From Coliplasma sp045538555 (GTDB lineage Bacteria; Bacillota; Clostridia; Oscillospirales; CAG-382): 20,307 nucleotides of DNA. Shown here piece by piece: positions 15,006 through 20,307 of this stretch (the stretch's first letter is position 1; every line of letters begins with the position of its first letter). The position numbers and the translations under genes were made by a program. The notes below the pieces were generated by a model. The model saw nothing but the letters and a program-made list of their open reading frames with translations, was not told the DNA's origin and did no database searches. The stretch is from assembly GCA_045538555.1 (NCBI GenBank), contig JAZSRP010000010.1:1-20307 (forward strand), read 5' to 3'.

Positions 15006-16148
15006 CTACCCGCCCTGAGACATCAACACGACTGATTCCACGTGTCCCGTAAAAGGAAACATATCTACGGGCTGAATCTTTTTTGCCTTGTATCCGCCCT
15101 TTTTCAGCACAAAAAGGTCACGGGAGAGCGTCTCGGGATTACATGAAACATACACGATCTTTTTTGGAGTCAGTTGAAGGAGCGAGTCCAAAAATTCCCT
15201 GCTGCAGCCGGCTCTGGGAGGATCTGTCACCACTGTGGAAACGGTTTTTCCCTCAAGTGCAAATCGTGACATCCATTTTCCCGCATCGTCGCAGACAAAG
15301 GAGGCGTTGTCGATTCCGTTTTGGAAGGCGTTGAATTTTGCATCATCCACAGCAGACGGATTTTGCTCAACTCCAATGACACGGCCTGCCCTCTGTGCCA
15401 AAACCAGCCCGATGGTTCCCGTTCCGCAGTATGCGTCAACCACAGTCTGGTCTTTTTGAGGGTCGGCAAACTCAAGCACCTTGTTGTACAAGACCTCTGC
15501 CTGTATGGGATTTATTTGATAAAAGGAATGGGGAGCGATCCTGAATGTCAATCCGCAGAGACGGTCGGAAATAAATCCGTTTCCGTACAAAACCTCGCTT
15601 TTTTGCCCCAAAAACAAGGGGATATCGGTATCATTTACGTTCCATACCACGGTGGTGATCCGGGGGTGGCGCCTTGTCAGCTCACGGCAAAACTCTGCTT
15701 TTTTTGGAAAAGCTCCCTCTGCGGTCACCAGTACCGCCATAGTGTCACCGGTAGAAAAGCTTCGGCGCACCAGCACGTGACGAAAAAAACCTTTTCCGCT
15801 ACGCAGGTCAAAAACCTTGATGCCAAACTGATTGCAAAGCTGACAAACCGTGTGGGCAATACGGGAGGAAACGCTGTCCTCAAGCAGACATTCTTTTACC
15901 GGCAGAACCTTTCTTGAGGCAGAATGATATATTCCGCACACCGCTCTGCCGTTTCGAAAATCAAATGCTGTCTGCGCCTTGTTGCGATATTTCAGCGGGT
16001 CATCCATTCCGATGATACCCTCCACACGGCAGTATCTGCCCAGCATCTTGATGATGCGTGCCTGCTTGTGAAGCAGCTGCTCGGGATAGGTCAGGTTTTG
16101 CAGACTGCAACCGCCGCATTTTTTTGCGTATGGGCAGAGTGTTGACAT
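15006..16148 (-). CDS. rlmD: 23S rRNA (uracil-5-)-methyltransferase, RlmD/RumA family
   Basis: A 380-residue SAM-dependent enzyme that makes 5-methyluridine in 23S rRNA; in Firmicutes a single member may modify both the RlmC and RlmD sites. Seen: an N-terminal [4Fe-4S] set (C5, C11, C14 in LCPYAKKCGGC, and C87 in VKECLLED), the SAM-binding VVDAYCGTGTIGL, the TDPPRAGCSREF motif, the catalytic cysteine in YVSCNPETLSRDL, and the ending VDMFPFTGHVESVVLM. There is no N-terminal TRAM domain, giving the shorter form. I start at ATG 16148 because AGGAG lies 7 bases upstream; a start at 16175 would add nine residues without a binding site. Confidence 0.93.
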   Translation of the reverse strand: MSTLCPYAKKCGGCSLQNLTYPEQLLHKQARIIKMLGRYCRVEGIIGMDDPLKYRNKAQTAFDFRNGRAVCGIYHSASRKVLPVKECLLEDSVSSRIAHTVCQLCNQFGIKVFDLRSGKGFFRHVLVRRSFSTGDTMAVLVTAEGAFPKKAEFCRELTRRHPRITTVVWNVNDTDIPLFLGQKSEVLYGNGFISDRLCGLTFRIAPHSFYQINPIQAEVLYNKVLEFADPQKDQTVVDAYCGTGTIGLVLAQRAGRVIGVEQNPSAVDDAKFNAFQNGIDNASFVCDDAGKWMSRFALEGKTVSTVVTDPPRAGCSREFLDSLLQLTPKKIVYVSCNPETLSRDLFVLKKGGYKAKKIQPVDMFPFTGHVESVVLMSQGG

Positions 16149-16184
16149 GGTTTTTCTCCTTTTGCTTTGGTTCAAAAAATTATT

Positions 16185-16350
16185 TCAATGCATCGCAAAT
16201 GCGGGGATCCCTTTTATCATTGAATTGCCGTGTTTCCTCATGCCCCGCAGGGCAATTCATGCCGGCGGCAATTCATTGTTGAATCTGACGTGTGAGATAC
16301 ACTATAGATTCCACAGTTGTTTCTTTTGGTAGGAAGTCTACCAAAGCGAT
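16185..16350. repeat. Hairpin-repeat block left of the hypothetical gene
   Basis: Several short palindromes lie in tandem: GCAT-CGCAA-ATGC (16190-16202), TGCCC-CGCA-GGGCA (16241-16254) and GCCGGCGGC (16261-16269), the last two each followed by CAATTCAT (16253-16260, 16269-16276). A TGAATTG at 16221 faces them. A separate stem, TTTGGTAG-GAAGT-CTACCAAA (16325-16345), lies 30 bases beyond the stop of the gene at 16376; it lacks a strong T-tract but could still end transcription. The block shares its CAATTCAT connector with the larger array at 17190-17509. Confidence 0.6.
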
Positions 16351-16375
16351 TGATATATTGGAATTTGTTTAACTG

Positions 16376-17059
16376 TTAGTATTCAAAAACCAATGGGTTG
16401 GTCTGTTTTGTAAATGCGTTCTTTCTGGGTTTTATCGTCACCCGTTTTGCGCTGACTTGAATATCACCAAGATAATCCAGCATAACAGCTTCAGGCAAGT
16501 CCTTTTCAAAAAGCAAATTATCTTCCGCATCATACACTCTCAAGAGCGGATAGAATTTACAAGAATCAAGGAAGCGCAAGAAAATTACAGCTTTTCGTTT
16601 TGCGCTGATTTTTTCTTTGAATTTCATTAACATATCTTCACCTTGCTCAACTGCCTGCTGAACACAAGAAAAGATACGCGTTTCATCAAAATCTACAGAA
16701 ATATAATAAGTGACAAGAATAGTGCTTATCCAATGAATAATATCGTTCCAAGATTCGGGAGAACCAAGCTTTTTGAACAAGTCATCATCTATATGAACAT
16801 CGCAATATCTATACCGCGGATGATACCTATCCACTTTATCGGATAAGTTTATATTTCCATCAACATCACAAGTGGTAAAATTGACATACAGATGGTCAAA
16901 TTCTCCAAGACAGAATTCGTTCTCTCGTAATTTCATAACCACTCGTTTGATAACAGCATTTAACTTCTTATCACCAAAAGAGTCGGTAATGTAACCACCA
17001 AATTCATTTTGTGATTCACTCTTAAACAACCGAATATCGCTGATTATTTTCTTTTTCAC
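16376..17059 (-). CDS. Hypothetical protein, unknown function
   Basis: A protein of about 227 residues that I cannot assign. It is hydrophilic with alternating strands and helices, without signal peptide or membrane segments. It has no recognisable catalytic motif; CDVHIDDDLFKKLG and WISTILVTYYISVDFDE are its most distinctive stretches. GTG 17059 has GGAG 9 bases upstream and is my choice; ATG 17074 and TTG 17080 are in frame but lack a binding site. A 19-codon open frame with an excellent ribosome binding site ends 40 bases upstream. Hairpin-repeat blocks flank the gene on both sides and its base composition is AT-richer than the left part of the window, so it is probably accessory. Confidence 0.65.
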   Translation of the reverse strand: MKKKIISDIRLFKSESQNEFGGYITDSFGDKKLNAVIKRVVMKLRENEFCLGEFDHLYVNFTTCDVDGNINLSDKVDRYHPRYRYCDVHIDDDLFKKLGSPESWNDIIHWISTILVTYYISVDFDETRIFSCVQQAVEQGEDMLMKFKEKISAKRKAVIFLRFLDSCKFYPLLRVYDAEDNLLFEKDLPEAVMLDYLGDIQVSAKRVTIKPRKNAFTKQTNPLVFEY

Positions 17060-17098
17060 AAACACCAACTCCATTGTCAAATTCAGTTTATCTGTTAG

Positions 17099-17158
17099 TT
17101 AGCCTTGGCTTGCAAATCCTATAGCGTCCTCTCGTAGTTGGTTCTTATTATCGGTCAT
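17099..17158 (-). CDS. Candidate 19-residue leader peptide or small protein
   Basis: ATG at 17158 is preceded by AAGGAG with a 9-base spacer, one of the best ribosome binding sites in the right part of the window. It opens a frame of only 19 codons (MTDNKNQLREDAIGFASQG) ending in TAA at 17099. The hypothetical gene begins 19-40 bases downstream, so the small frame may be a leader or a coupling device, or what is left of a truncated gene. A longer in-frame reading to 17281 runs through the hairpin array and is not credible. Confidence 0.35.
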   Translation of the reverse strand: MTDNKNQLREDAIGFASQG

Positions 17159-17189
17159 TTTGTCTTGCTCCTTTGTTTTGTAGCATTTG

Positions 17190-17509
17190 TCGATATGTTG
17201 CTTCGCAACTCGATATTTGCTCGCATTGCGAGCAATCGATATATTTCTCGCTATGCTCCATGAATTGACGCTATGCGTCACTTTTGAGGATGAATTGACG
17301 GCGATGCCGTCATGAATTGATGCTATCGCATCATGATTTCTCGTCGGCGTTCCGCCTCCTCCATGAATTGAATTGCGCGTCCTACCTTATGCGCCCGCAG
17401 GCGCAATTCATGGCGAAGCCAATTCATGAGTGAGACGCACTCAATTCACGCAACCGTTAGGTTGCAATTCATTGTCGAGTCGTCGTGTGAGACACACGAC
17501 GGACTCGAC
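17190..17509. repeat. Array of short hairpin cassettes with mirrored ATGAATTG/CAATTCAT connectors
   Basis: About ten small palindromes stand side by side. At the left, three direct TCGATAT copies (17190, 17210, 17236) are separated by GTTGC-TTC-GCAAC (17197-17209) and TTGCTCGC-ATT-GCGAGCAA (17217-17235). Four ATGAATTG copies follow (17260, 17290, 17312, 17363), then four CAATTCA(T/C) copies (17404, 17420, 17442, 17465), with hairpins such as TGGC-GAA-GCCA and GCAACC-GTTA-GGTTGC between them. The right end is a 16-bp stem with one bulged G (17474-17509). The two connector words are reverse complements, so the halves can also pair with each other. No protein gene is supported here. Confidence 0.75.
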
Positions 17510-17522
17510 GTGGGTGGCGACT

Positions 17523-17578
17523 CCAAAAGGTATATTTTTGTGCCAAAAACGGGGGTTGTAAAGCCAAAAGGTATATTT
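17523..17578. repeat. Two 15-base direct repeats
   Basis: CCAAAAGGTATATTT occurs at 17523-17537 and again at 17564-17578, just after the stop codon of the GIY-YIG gene on the minus strand. The spacing is 41 bases. The function is unknown; it may mark the edge of the hairpin array. Confidence 0.5.
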
Positions 17579-17580
17579 AT

Positions 17581-17847
17581 TTACAATTCTTTTGACAAAT
17601 CCTGTTCATTGGGATTAAACGCTTTTATCAGTCTTTCTCGTTCTGCCCGTGTCATTGTTTTTATAGCATTTTCTTTTTCAAGTGCCTTCTCTTCGCTATC
17701 GCTTACCTCATAATATACCAAATTTGAACAATCCACCAAATACACATCGTCGTTTTTGCGGTCTTTGATCACCTGTTTCAAATTGGTAGTAGTTCCTACA
17801 AATAGGAAGGTTTTTTGGTTGTTTTCAAGAATATATGTGTAATACAT
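17581..17847 (-). CDS. Degenerate GIY-YIG domain protein (UPF0213-like)
   Basis: An 88-residue single-domain protein. MYYTYILENNQKTFLFVGTT matches the start of small UPF0213/GIY-YIG nuclease-like proteins, with YTYIL in place of GIY and LFVG in place of YIG. The segment ALEKENAIKTMTRAERERLI, followed by NP, matches the family's second half, and its glutamate aligns with the metal-binding one. The arginine usual in the KRxxEH helix is not evident (LKQVIKDRKND), so nuclease activity is doubtful. Family members are linked to DNA processing but most are uncharacterised. AAAGG lies about 9 bases before the ATG. The 63-base element at 17864-17926 lies immediately upstream. Confidence 0.7.
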   Translation of the reverse strand: MYYTYILENNQKTFLFVGTTTNLKQVIKDRKNDDVYLVDCSNLVYYEVSDSEEKALEKENAIKTMTRAERERLIKAFNPNEQDLSKEL

Positions 17848-17863
17848 TCGTTCTTACCTTTCC

Positions 17864-17926
17864 ATATGTTATACTAAACTGCTGTAAAACGAACTTTCGA
17901 GTTTCGCTCGAAAGTAACATTTGTCC
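17864..17926 (-). promoter_or_regulatory. 63-base conserved upstream element, copy A
   Basis: Matches copy B (20049-20111) over its full 63 bases without gaps. Conserved blocks are ATATGTTATAC, ACTGCTGTAAAAC and ACATTTGTCC (plus-strand reading). Between the last two is a hairpin, ACTTTCGAG-TTTCG-CTCGAAAGT, whose sequence differs from copy B but whose pairing is kept. It ends 16 bases before the ATG of the GIY-YIG gene. It contains a possible -10 (TATAAC, minus strand) but no conserved -35 box. Confidence 0.65.
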
Positions 17927-17959
17927 CTGAATTTTTAGCCGTTTTCGGAAACATATCAT

Positions 17960-18643
17960 TCAAACATAAATGATAATTTTATTTGATTTTTTCTTGCGCA
18001 AATATAGCTTTAACGGCATGCCCAACTTGATCTTCAAGGCTTGACGTGGACAGGATTCAACACACTTCAGGCATCTAATGCACTTGCGGTTTGTTGTGCC
18101 CGATTTTATCGCTCCAAAGGAGCAACGCTCGGCGCAAAGATTACAGCCATTGCAATTTTCACTTTTCTGTATCGCAAGCCCAATCCTGCTTCTTAGTTTG
18201 GGGAAAATATCAGCTAAAGGATTTTTATAAAGTCTGAGGAGTTGTATATACGAAGGCTCTTTGACTTTTTCAACGATGGGCTTTAGTTCATCAAGGTCAC
18301 AGAAAGCATCGTCATTGTCTATGTAGGAGTGTTTCGTAGGAATATACGCTCCCGCGACAATATTCTTTTGATATTTTTTTTGAATTTCATATAGAACGTT
18401 TCCACAGCACATTTTTCCGTAGGTAGCGACAACCGTTAGATTTTCAACCGATATGTTCTTCAAAAAACTCTTTACAATATCGGGAATGTTTTGGCAGTGT
18501 ACCGGAAACACAAGAACAAGATTTTGATAATACTCCGCACATTTTATTTCCATATCCGCAAGCGGATACCCTAATTGATTTGCAAAGTACGTCGCGATTG
18601 CCTTGCTCTGACCTGTATTTGAATAAAAAACTACTGCGTTCAT
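17960..18643 (-). CDS. EFR1-type flavodoxin plus 2x[4Fe-4S] ferredoxin
   Basis: A 227-residue cytoplasmic electron carrier fusing a flavodoxin-like domain (residues 1 to about 145) to a bacterial-type ferredoxin domain. FYSNTGQSKAIA (6-17) is the FMN phosphate-binding loop. The clusters are C164, C167, C170, C174 (CNGCNLCAERC) and C188, C191, C194, C198 (CIRCLKCVESCP), the classic CxxCxxCxxxC/P pattern twice. The arrangement matches EFR1-family ferrodoxins common in anaerobes. Its ATG overlaps the stop of the PP-loop gene (ATGA, 18640-18643), with no strong ribosome binding site, so the two are translationally coupled and probably work together. It could pass electrons to the reaction that the PP-loop enzyme starts; the actual acceptor is unknown. 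Confidence 0.88.
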   Translation of the reverse strand: MNAVVFYSNTGQSKAIATYFANQLGYPLADMEIKCAEYYQNLVLVFPVHCQNIPDIVKSFLKNISVENLTVVATYGKMCCGNVLYEIQKKYQKNIVAGAYIPTKHSYIDNDDAFCDLDELKPIVEKVKEPSYIQLLRLYKNPLADIFPKLRSRIGLAIQKSENCNGCNLCAERCSFGAIKSGTTNRKCIRCLKCVESCPRQALKIKLGMPLKLYLRKKKSNKIIIYV

Positions 18644-20028
18644 GATTCAAAATACTGCCGCATGATTGCGCACTCGGTTATTTCATCAAGAGAAAAGCCA
18701 AGCGAGGCTTTTAACTCCGCCAATGCGTCCTCTCTCGACAAATTGTTGCTTCGGCTCGCAATTGCGATTTCAAGTGCGCTGAATGGGATCATCGTACTTC
18801 TCATATGATAAAATCTTGCAAATTGCGAATGCTCCTTGCATTTTTCAATTTTGCAGCTTGTATGTAATCCCTTTTCGTTTTGTTCGGGAGCAACCCAACC
18901 GCACTCACGAATGATGGTATCCTTTATTTTTCTCCACTCATAAACGCCACCGCATATTTCATCAAAATCCACTTGCACAAATGCGGGAATATTGCCCGAC
19001 CAAGAGGACGAACGGATCGTTCTTTTTAACGGACTCAGGATATTTGGAACTTCCTTGATGGCTTCGCAGATGTTATAGACGAGTTGGTTGGAATATCCTG
19101 CCAAATTCTTAATCTTACTATCGCGGTATGCGAGCTGCTTCATCGTGGCAAGGGTATGGAATTGCCCCTTTCTCAACGGTGGATGAAGTGTTAAAATTCG
19201 ACCGCAGTTCAGGAAGAAATTCAGGAATTTGTTTTTCGGAAACGTGTAAGCAATTTGAGGTGCCATATGATTGAAATATAAGCTGAGCAACTGTGCGGGC
19301 TCGTTTCCCGCAACGAAATACGGTACTTTGTTTGCAACAAGCTCGGGATAAAATAACACATATGCAAGAGAGGGACAGGCACAGGTGTTTTCGCTCAAAG
19401 AGTATAGCTTTTTATATATCTTCCTTAAATCGTCATTTGAAATTTTTCGGCTGATAAATTCAACCGAATCAAGCAATTGTTTGGCATTTTCAATGCTTTT
19501 CTTTGCGCATTCGGACATATAGGGAATTTCCCAAGTAAGCGCCAAAACGCGAAGATTTAACACTTTTGACAAATAATACAGTAAGTATGTAGAATCCTTG
19601 CCTCCCGTATAAAACACGGCAACGTCAAAGCGCGACTTCTTTGCTCTTGGGAATGTATTCATGATTGGAAGGATGCTTTTCAGATTTTTTGTCTTTTCTG
19701 CGGATTGACAGATCGGACATTTGCCCTCTGCATCAAATTCGATACCCAGAATCATAAAATCGTTTGCTATACAAGTTGTGCAAAATCTTGCTTCGTCCAA
19801 ATTAGAAGGAATTACTCTCTTACTTTCGAATTTCACAATCTGTGCACCAATGAGATTTTTCAATATGCTAATTTCGTCATCTGTCAAATCACAGGGGAGC
19901 TTTTCAACGATAGTTTTTTGCTTCTTGGTAAGTTTAACAGCATTTTTGAACATATTGGGCTGATTCCTCAAACCATAGTATCTCAAAACGTCGTCTTCAA
20001 ACTTCCATCTGCTTTGAATATCGTACAT
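18640..20028 (-). CDS. PP-loop ATPase with N-terminal zinc ribbon (N-acetyl sugar amidotransferase-like)
   Basis: A 462-residue adenine-nucleotide alpha-hydrolase-fold protein. Residues 83-107 form a zinc ribbon (C83, C86, C104, C107; FCTTC...GIEFDAEGKCPIC) strikingly like the one at the start of WbpG/PseA-type N-acetyl sugar amidotransferases. The PP-loop is FYTGGKDSTYLLYYL (139-153), with T replacing the first S of SGGxDS. Later features are CACP (C216, C218) and SCKIEKC (C392, C397), which could bind metal. The family adenylates a carbonyl or a base and then transfers nitrogen or sulfur. Sugar amidation and tRNA thiolation are both possible. The ATG at 20028 has AGGAG 5 bases upstream; an earlier frame start (20115) runs through the 63-base element. 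The coupled ferredoxin is an unusual partner for a sugar amidotransferase. Confidence 0.82.
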   Translation of the reverse strand: MYDIQSRWKFEDDVLRYYGLRNQPNMFKNAVKLTKKQKTIVEKLPCDLTDDEISILKNLIGAQIVKFESKRVIPSNLDEARFCTTCIANDFMILGIEFDAEGKCPICQSAEKTKNLKSILPIMNTFPRAKKSRFDVAVFYTGGKDSTYLLYYLSKVLNLRVLALTWEIPYMSECAKKSIENAKQLLDSVEFISRKISNDDLRKIYKKLYSLSENTCACPSLAYVLFYPELVANKVPYFVAGNEPAQLLSLYFNHMAPQIAYTFPKNKFLNFFLNCGRILTLHPPLRKGQFHTLATMKQLAYRDSKIKNLAGYSNQLVYNICEAIKEVPNILSPLKRTIRSSSWSGNIPAFVQVDFDEICGGVYEWRKIKDTIIRECGWVAPEQNEKGLHTSCKIEKCKEHSQFARFYHMRSTMIPFSALEIAIASRSNNLSREDALAELKASLGFSLDEITECAIMRQYFES

Positions 20029-20048
20029 AGTAACTCCTTTCTTCTTCG

Positions 20049-20111
20049 ATATGTTATACCGTACTGCTGTAAAACATATTTTTGAGCTTTGCTCAAAACT
20101 CACATTTGTCC
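20049..20111 (-). promoter_or_regulatory. 63-base conserved upstream element, copy B
   Basis: The partner of copy A, with the same outer blocks and a hairpin TTTTGAGC-TTT-GCTCAAAA. The C-G pair of copy A's stem (TTTCGAG/CTCGAAA) is a T-A pair here (TTTTGAG/CTCAAAA), so pairing is maintained. It starts 1 base beyond the stop of the four-helix-bundle gene and ends 20 bases before the PP-loop ATG. Confidence 0.65.
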
Positions 20112-20307
20112 TCAACCATTTCCCTTTGCGGTGGTAATGGCGGCGATAAGTCTGCGCCTAATTGAGCCGCATTTGTTGCGTAAATCCTTGTAGGTTATTT
20201 CTGTTATTTTACCTTTTCTAAAAATCAGTTCAAGCCAATATTCGGTTTCCGAACACTCTTTTAAGGAGATTTCCAATTTATTTATAAAATCGGCTTTGCT
20301 CTGTGCG
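20112..20307 (-). CDS. Four-helix-bundle protein (23S rRNA intervening-sequence protein family), 3' end only
   Basis: A partial gene running off the right edge; the last 64 residues are visible, ending in TGA at 20112-20114. The translation, ADFINKLEISLKECSETEYW and then LELIFRKGKITEITYKDL, and the final helix RRRLIAAITTAKGNG, fit the C-terminal half of the small four-helix-bundle proteins (S23 or bIVP family, about 115-125 residues). These are encoded in rRNA intervening sequences and, more often, near mobile or accessory genes. The molecular role is not established. Relatives serve as accessory proteins of diversity-generating retroelements, but nothing here shows a reverse transcriptase. 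It is on the same strand as the PP-loop gene, with copy B of the 63-base element between them. Confidence 0.75.
   Translation of the reverse strand, partial: AQSKADFINKLEISLKECSETEYWLELIFRKGKITEITYKDLRNKCGSIRRRLIAAITTAKGNG

Noticed and set aside
17099..17281. 60-residue reading that extends the 19-codon frame upstream
   Set aside because: The added part translates the hairpin repeats, and the good ribosome binding site points to the internal ATG.
17190..17509. CRISPR array
   Set aside because: The repeated words are only 7-8 bases, switch orientation midway, and the spacers are themselves palindromes; no cas genes are present.
17426..17713. 95-residue plus-strand frame across the hairpin array
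   Set aside because: Starts in palindromic repeats and ends antisense to the GIY-YIG gene.
20112..20307. Accessory protein of a diversity-generating retroelement (Avd)
   Set aside because: The fold is related, but no reverse transcriptase, template repeat or variable repeat is visible, so only the broader four-helix-bundle family is called.

Overview
The window looks like a chromosomal segment from an anaerobic, low-to-mid GC Gram-positive Firmicute of the Clostridia type, perhaps an uncultured gut Oscillospiraceae-like lineage. That is inference. It rests on AGGAG-type ribosome binding sites, near-consensus TTGACA-17-TATAAT promoters, a CpsB/YwqE-type phosphatase paired with membrane-fused tyrosine kinases, a ZTP (pfl motif) riboswitch driving pyruvate formate-lyase, an EFR1-type flavodoxin/ferredoxin and a four-helix-bundle protein. 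No tRNA, rRNA, CRISPR array, transposase or integrase is visible.

Layout. (1) Bases 1-165 hold a structured repeat-like stretch and a terminator. (2) 277-3241: a minus-strand Gfo/Idh/MocA-like oxidoreductase, diverging from a plus-strand two-domain protein with an apparent alpha/alpha six-hairpin barrel; each has a recognisable promoter. (3) 3238-10280: a long plus-strand cell-surface/exopolysaccharide control operon behind a consensus promoter. It encodes a PHP-type phosphotyrosine phosphatase (CpsB/YwqE), a membrane-anchored Ig-like (DUF5011-type) protein, two tandem Wzz/BY-kinase fusions with tyrosine-rich tails, an unrecognised 376-residue soluble protein, and a PlsC-type acyltransferase with an added zinc ribbon. 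No glycosyltransferase, flippase or polymerase is in view. (4) 10242-13408: a second consensus promoter inside the 3' end of the acyltransferase gene, a ZTP riboswitch whose 3' part overlaps an intrinsic terminator, then pflB-pflA and a convergent terminator. The likely logic is that ZTP, the alarmone of 10-formyl-THF shortage, turns on formate production for one-carbon and purine synthesis. (5) 13424-14591, minus strand: a GNAT acetyltransferase and a small membrane protein, preceded by two gene remnants that mark an old rearrangement. (6) 14592-16148, minus strand: a small zinc-ribbon protein and an RlmD/RumA-family rRNA uracil methyltransferase.

(7) From about 16180 to the right end the DNA turns visibly more AT-rich and accessory. 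It holds two blocks of short hairpins built around ATGAATTG/CAATTCAT, a hypothetical protein gene between them, a degenerate GIY-YIG (UPF0213-like) protein, and a translationally coupled pair: a PP-loop ATPase with an N-terminal zinc ribbon (N-acetyl sugar amidotransferase-like) and a flavodoxin plus 2x[4Fe-4S] ferredoxin. The 3' end of a four-helix-bundle protein gene runs off the window. Two 63-base copies of one element, with a hairpin preserved by base-pair substitution, sit immediately upstream of the PP-loop and GIY-YIG genes.

The most promising undescribed items are the PP-loop/EFR1 redox pair with its duplicated 63-base element, and the hairpin-cassette array at 17190-17509. The ZTP riboswitch/pfl unit is the best-supported regulatory system.
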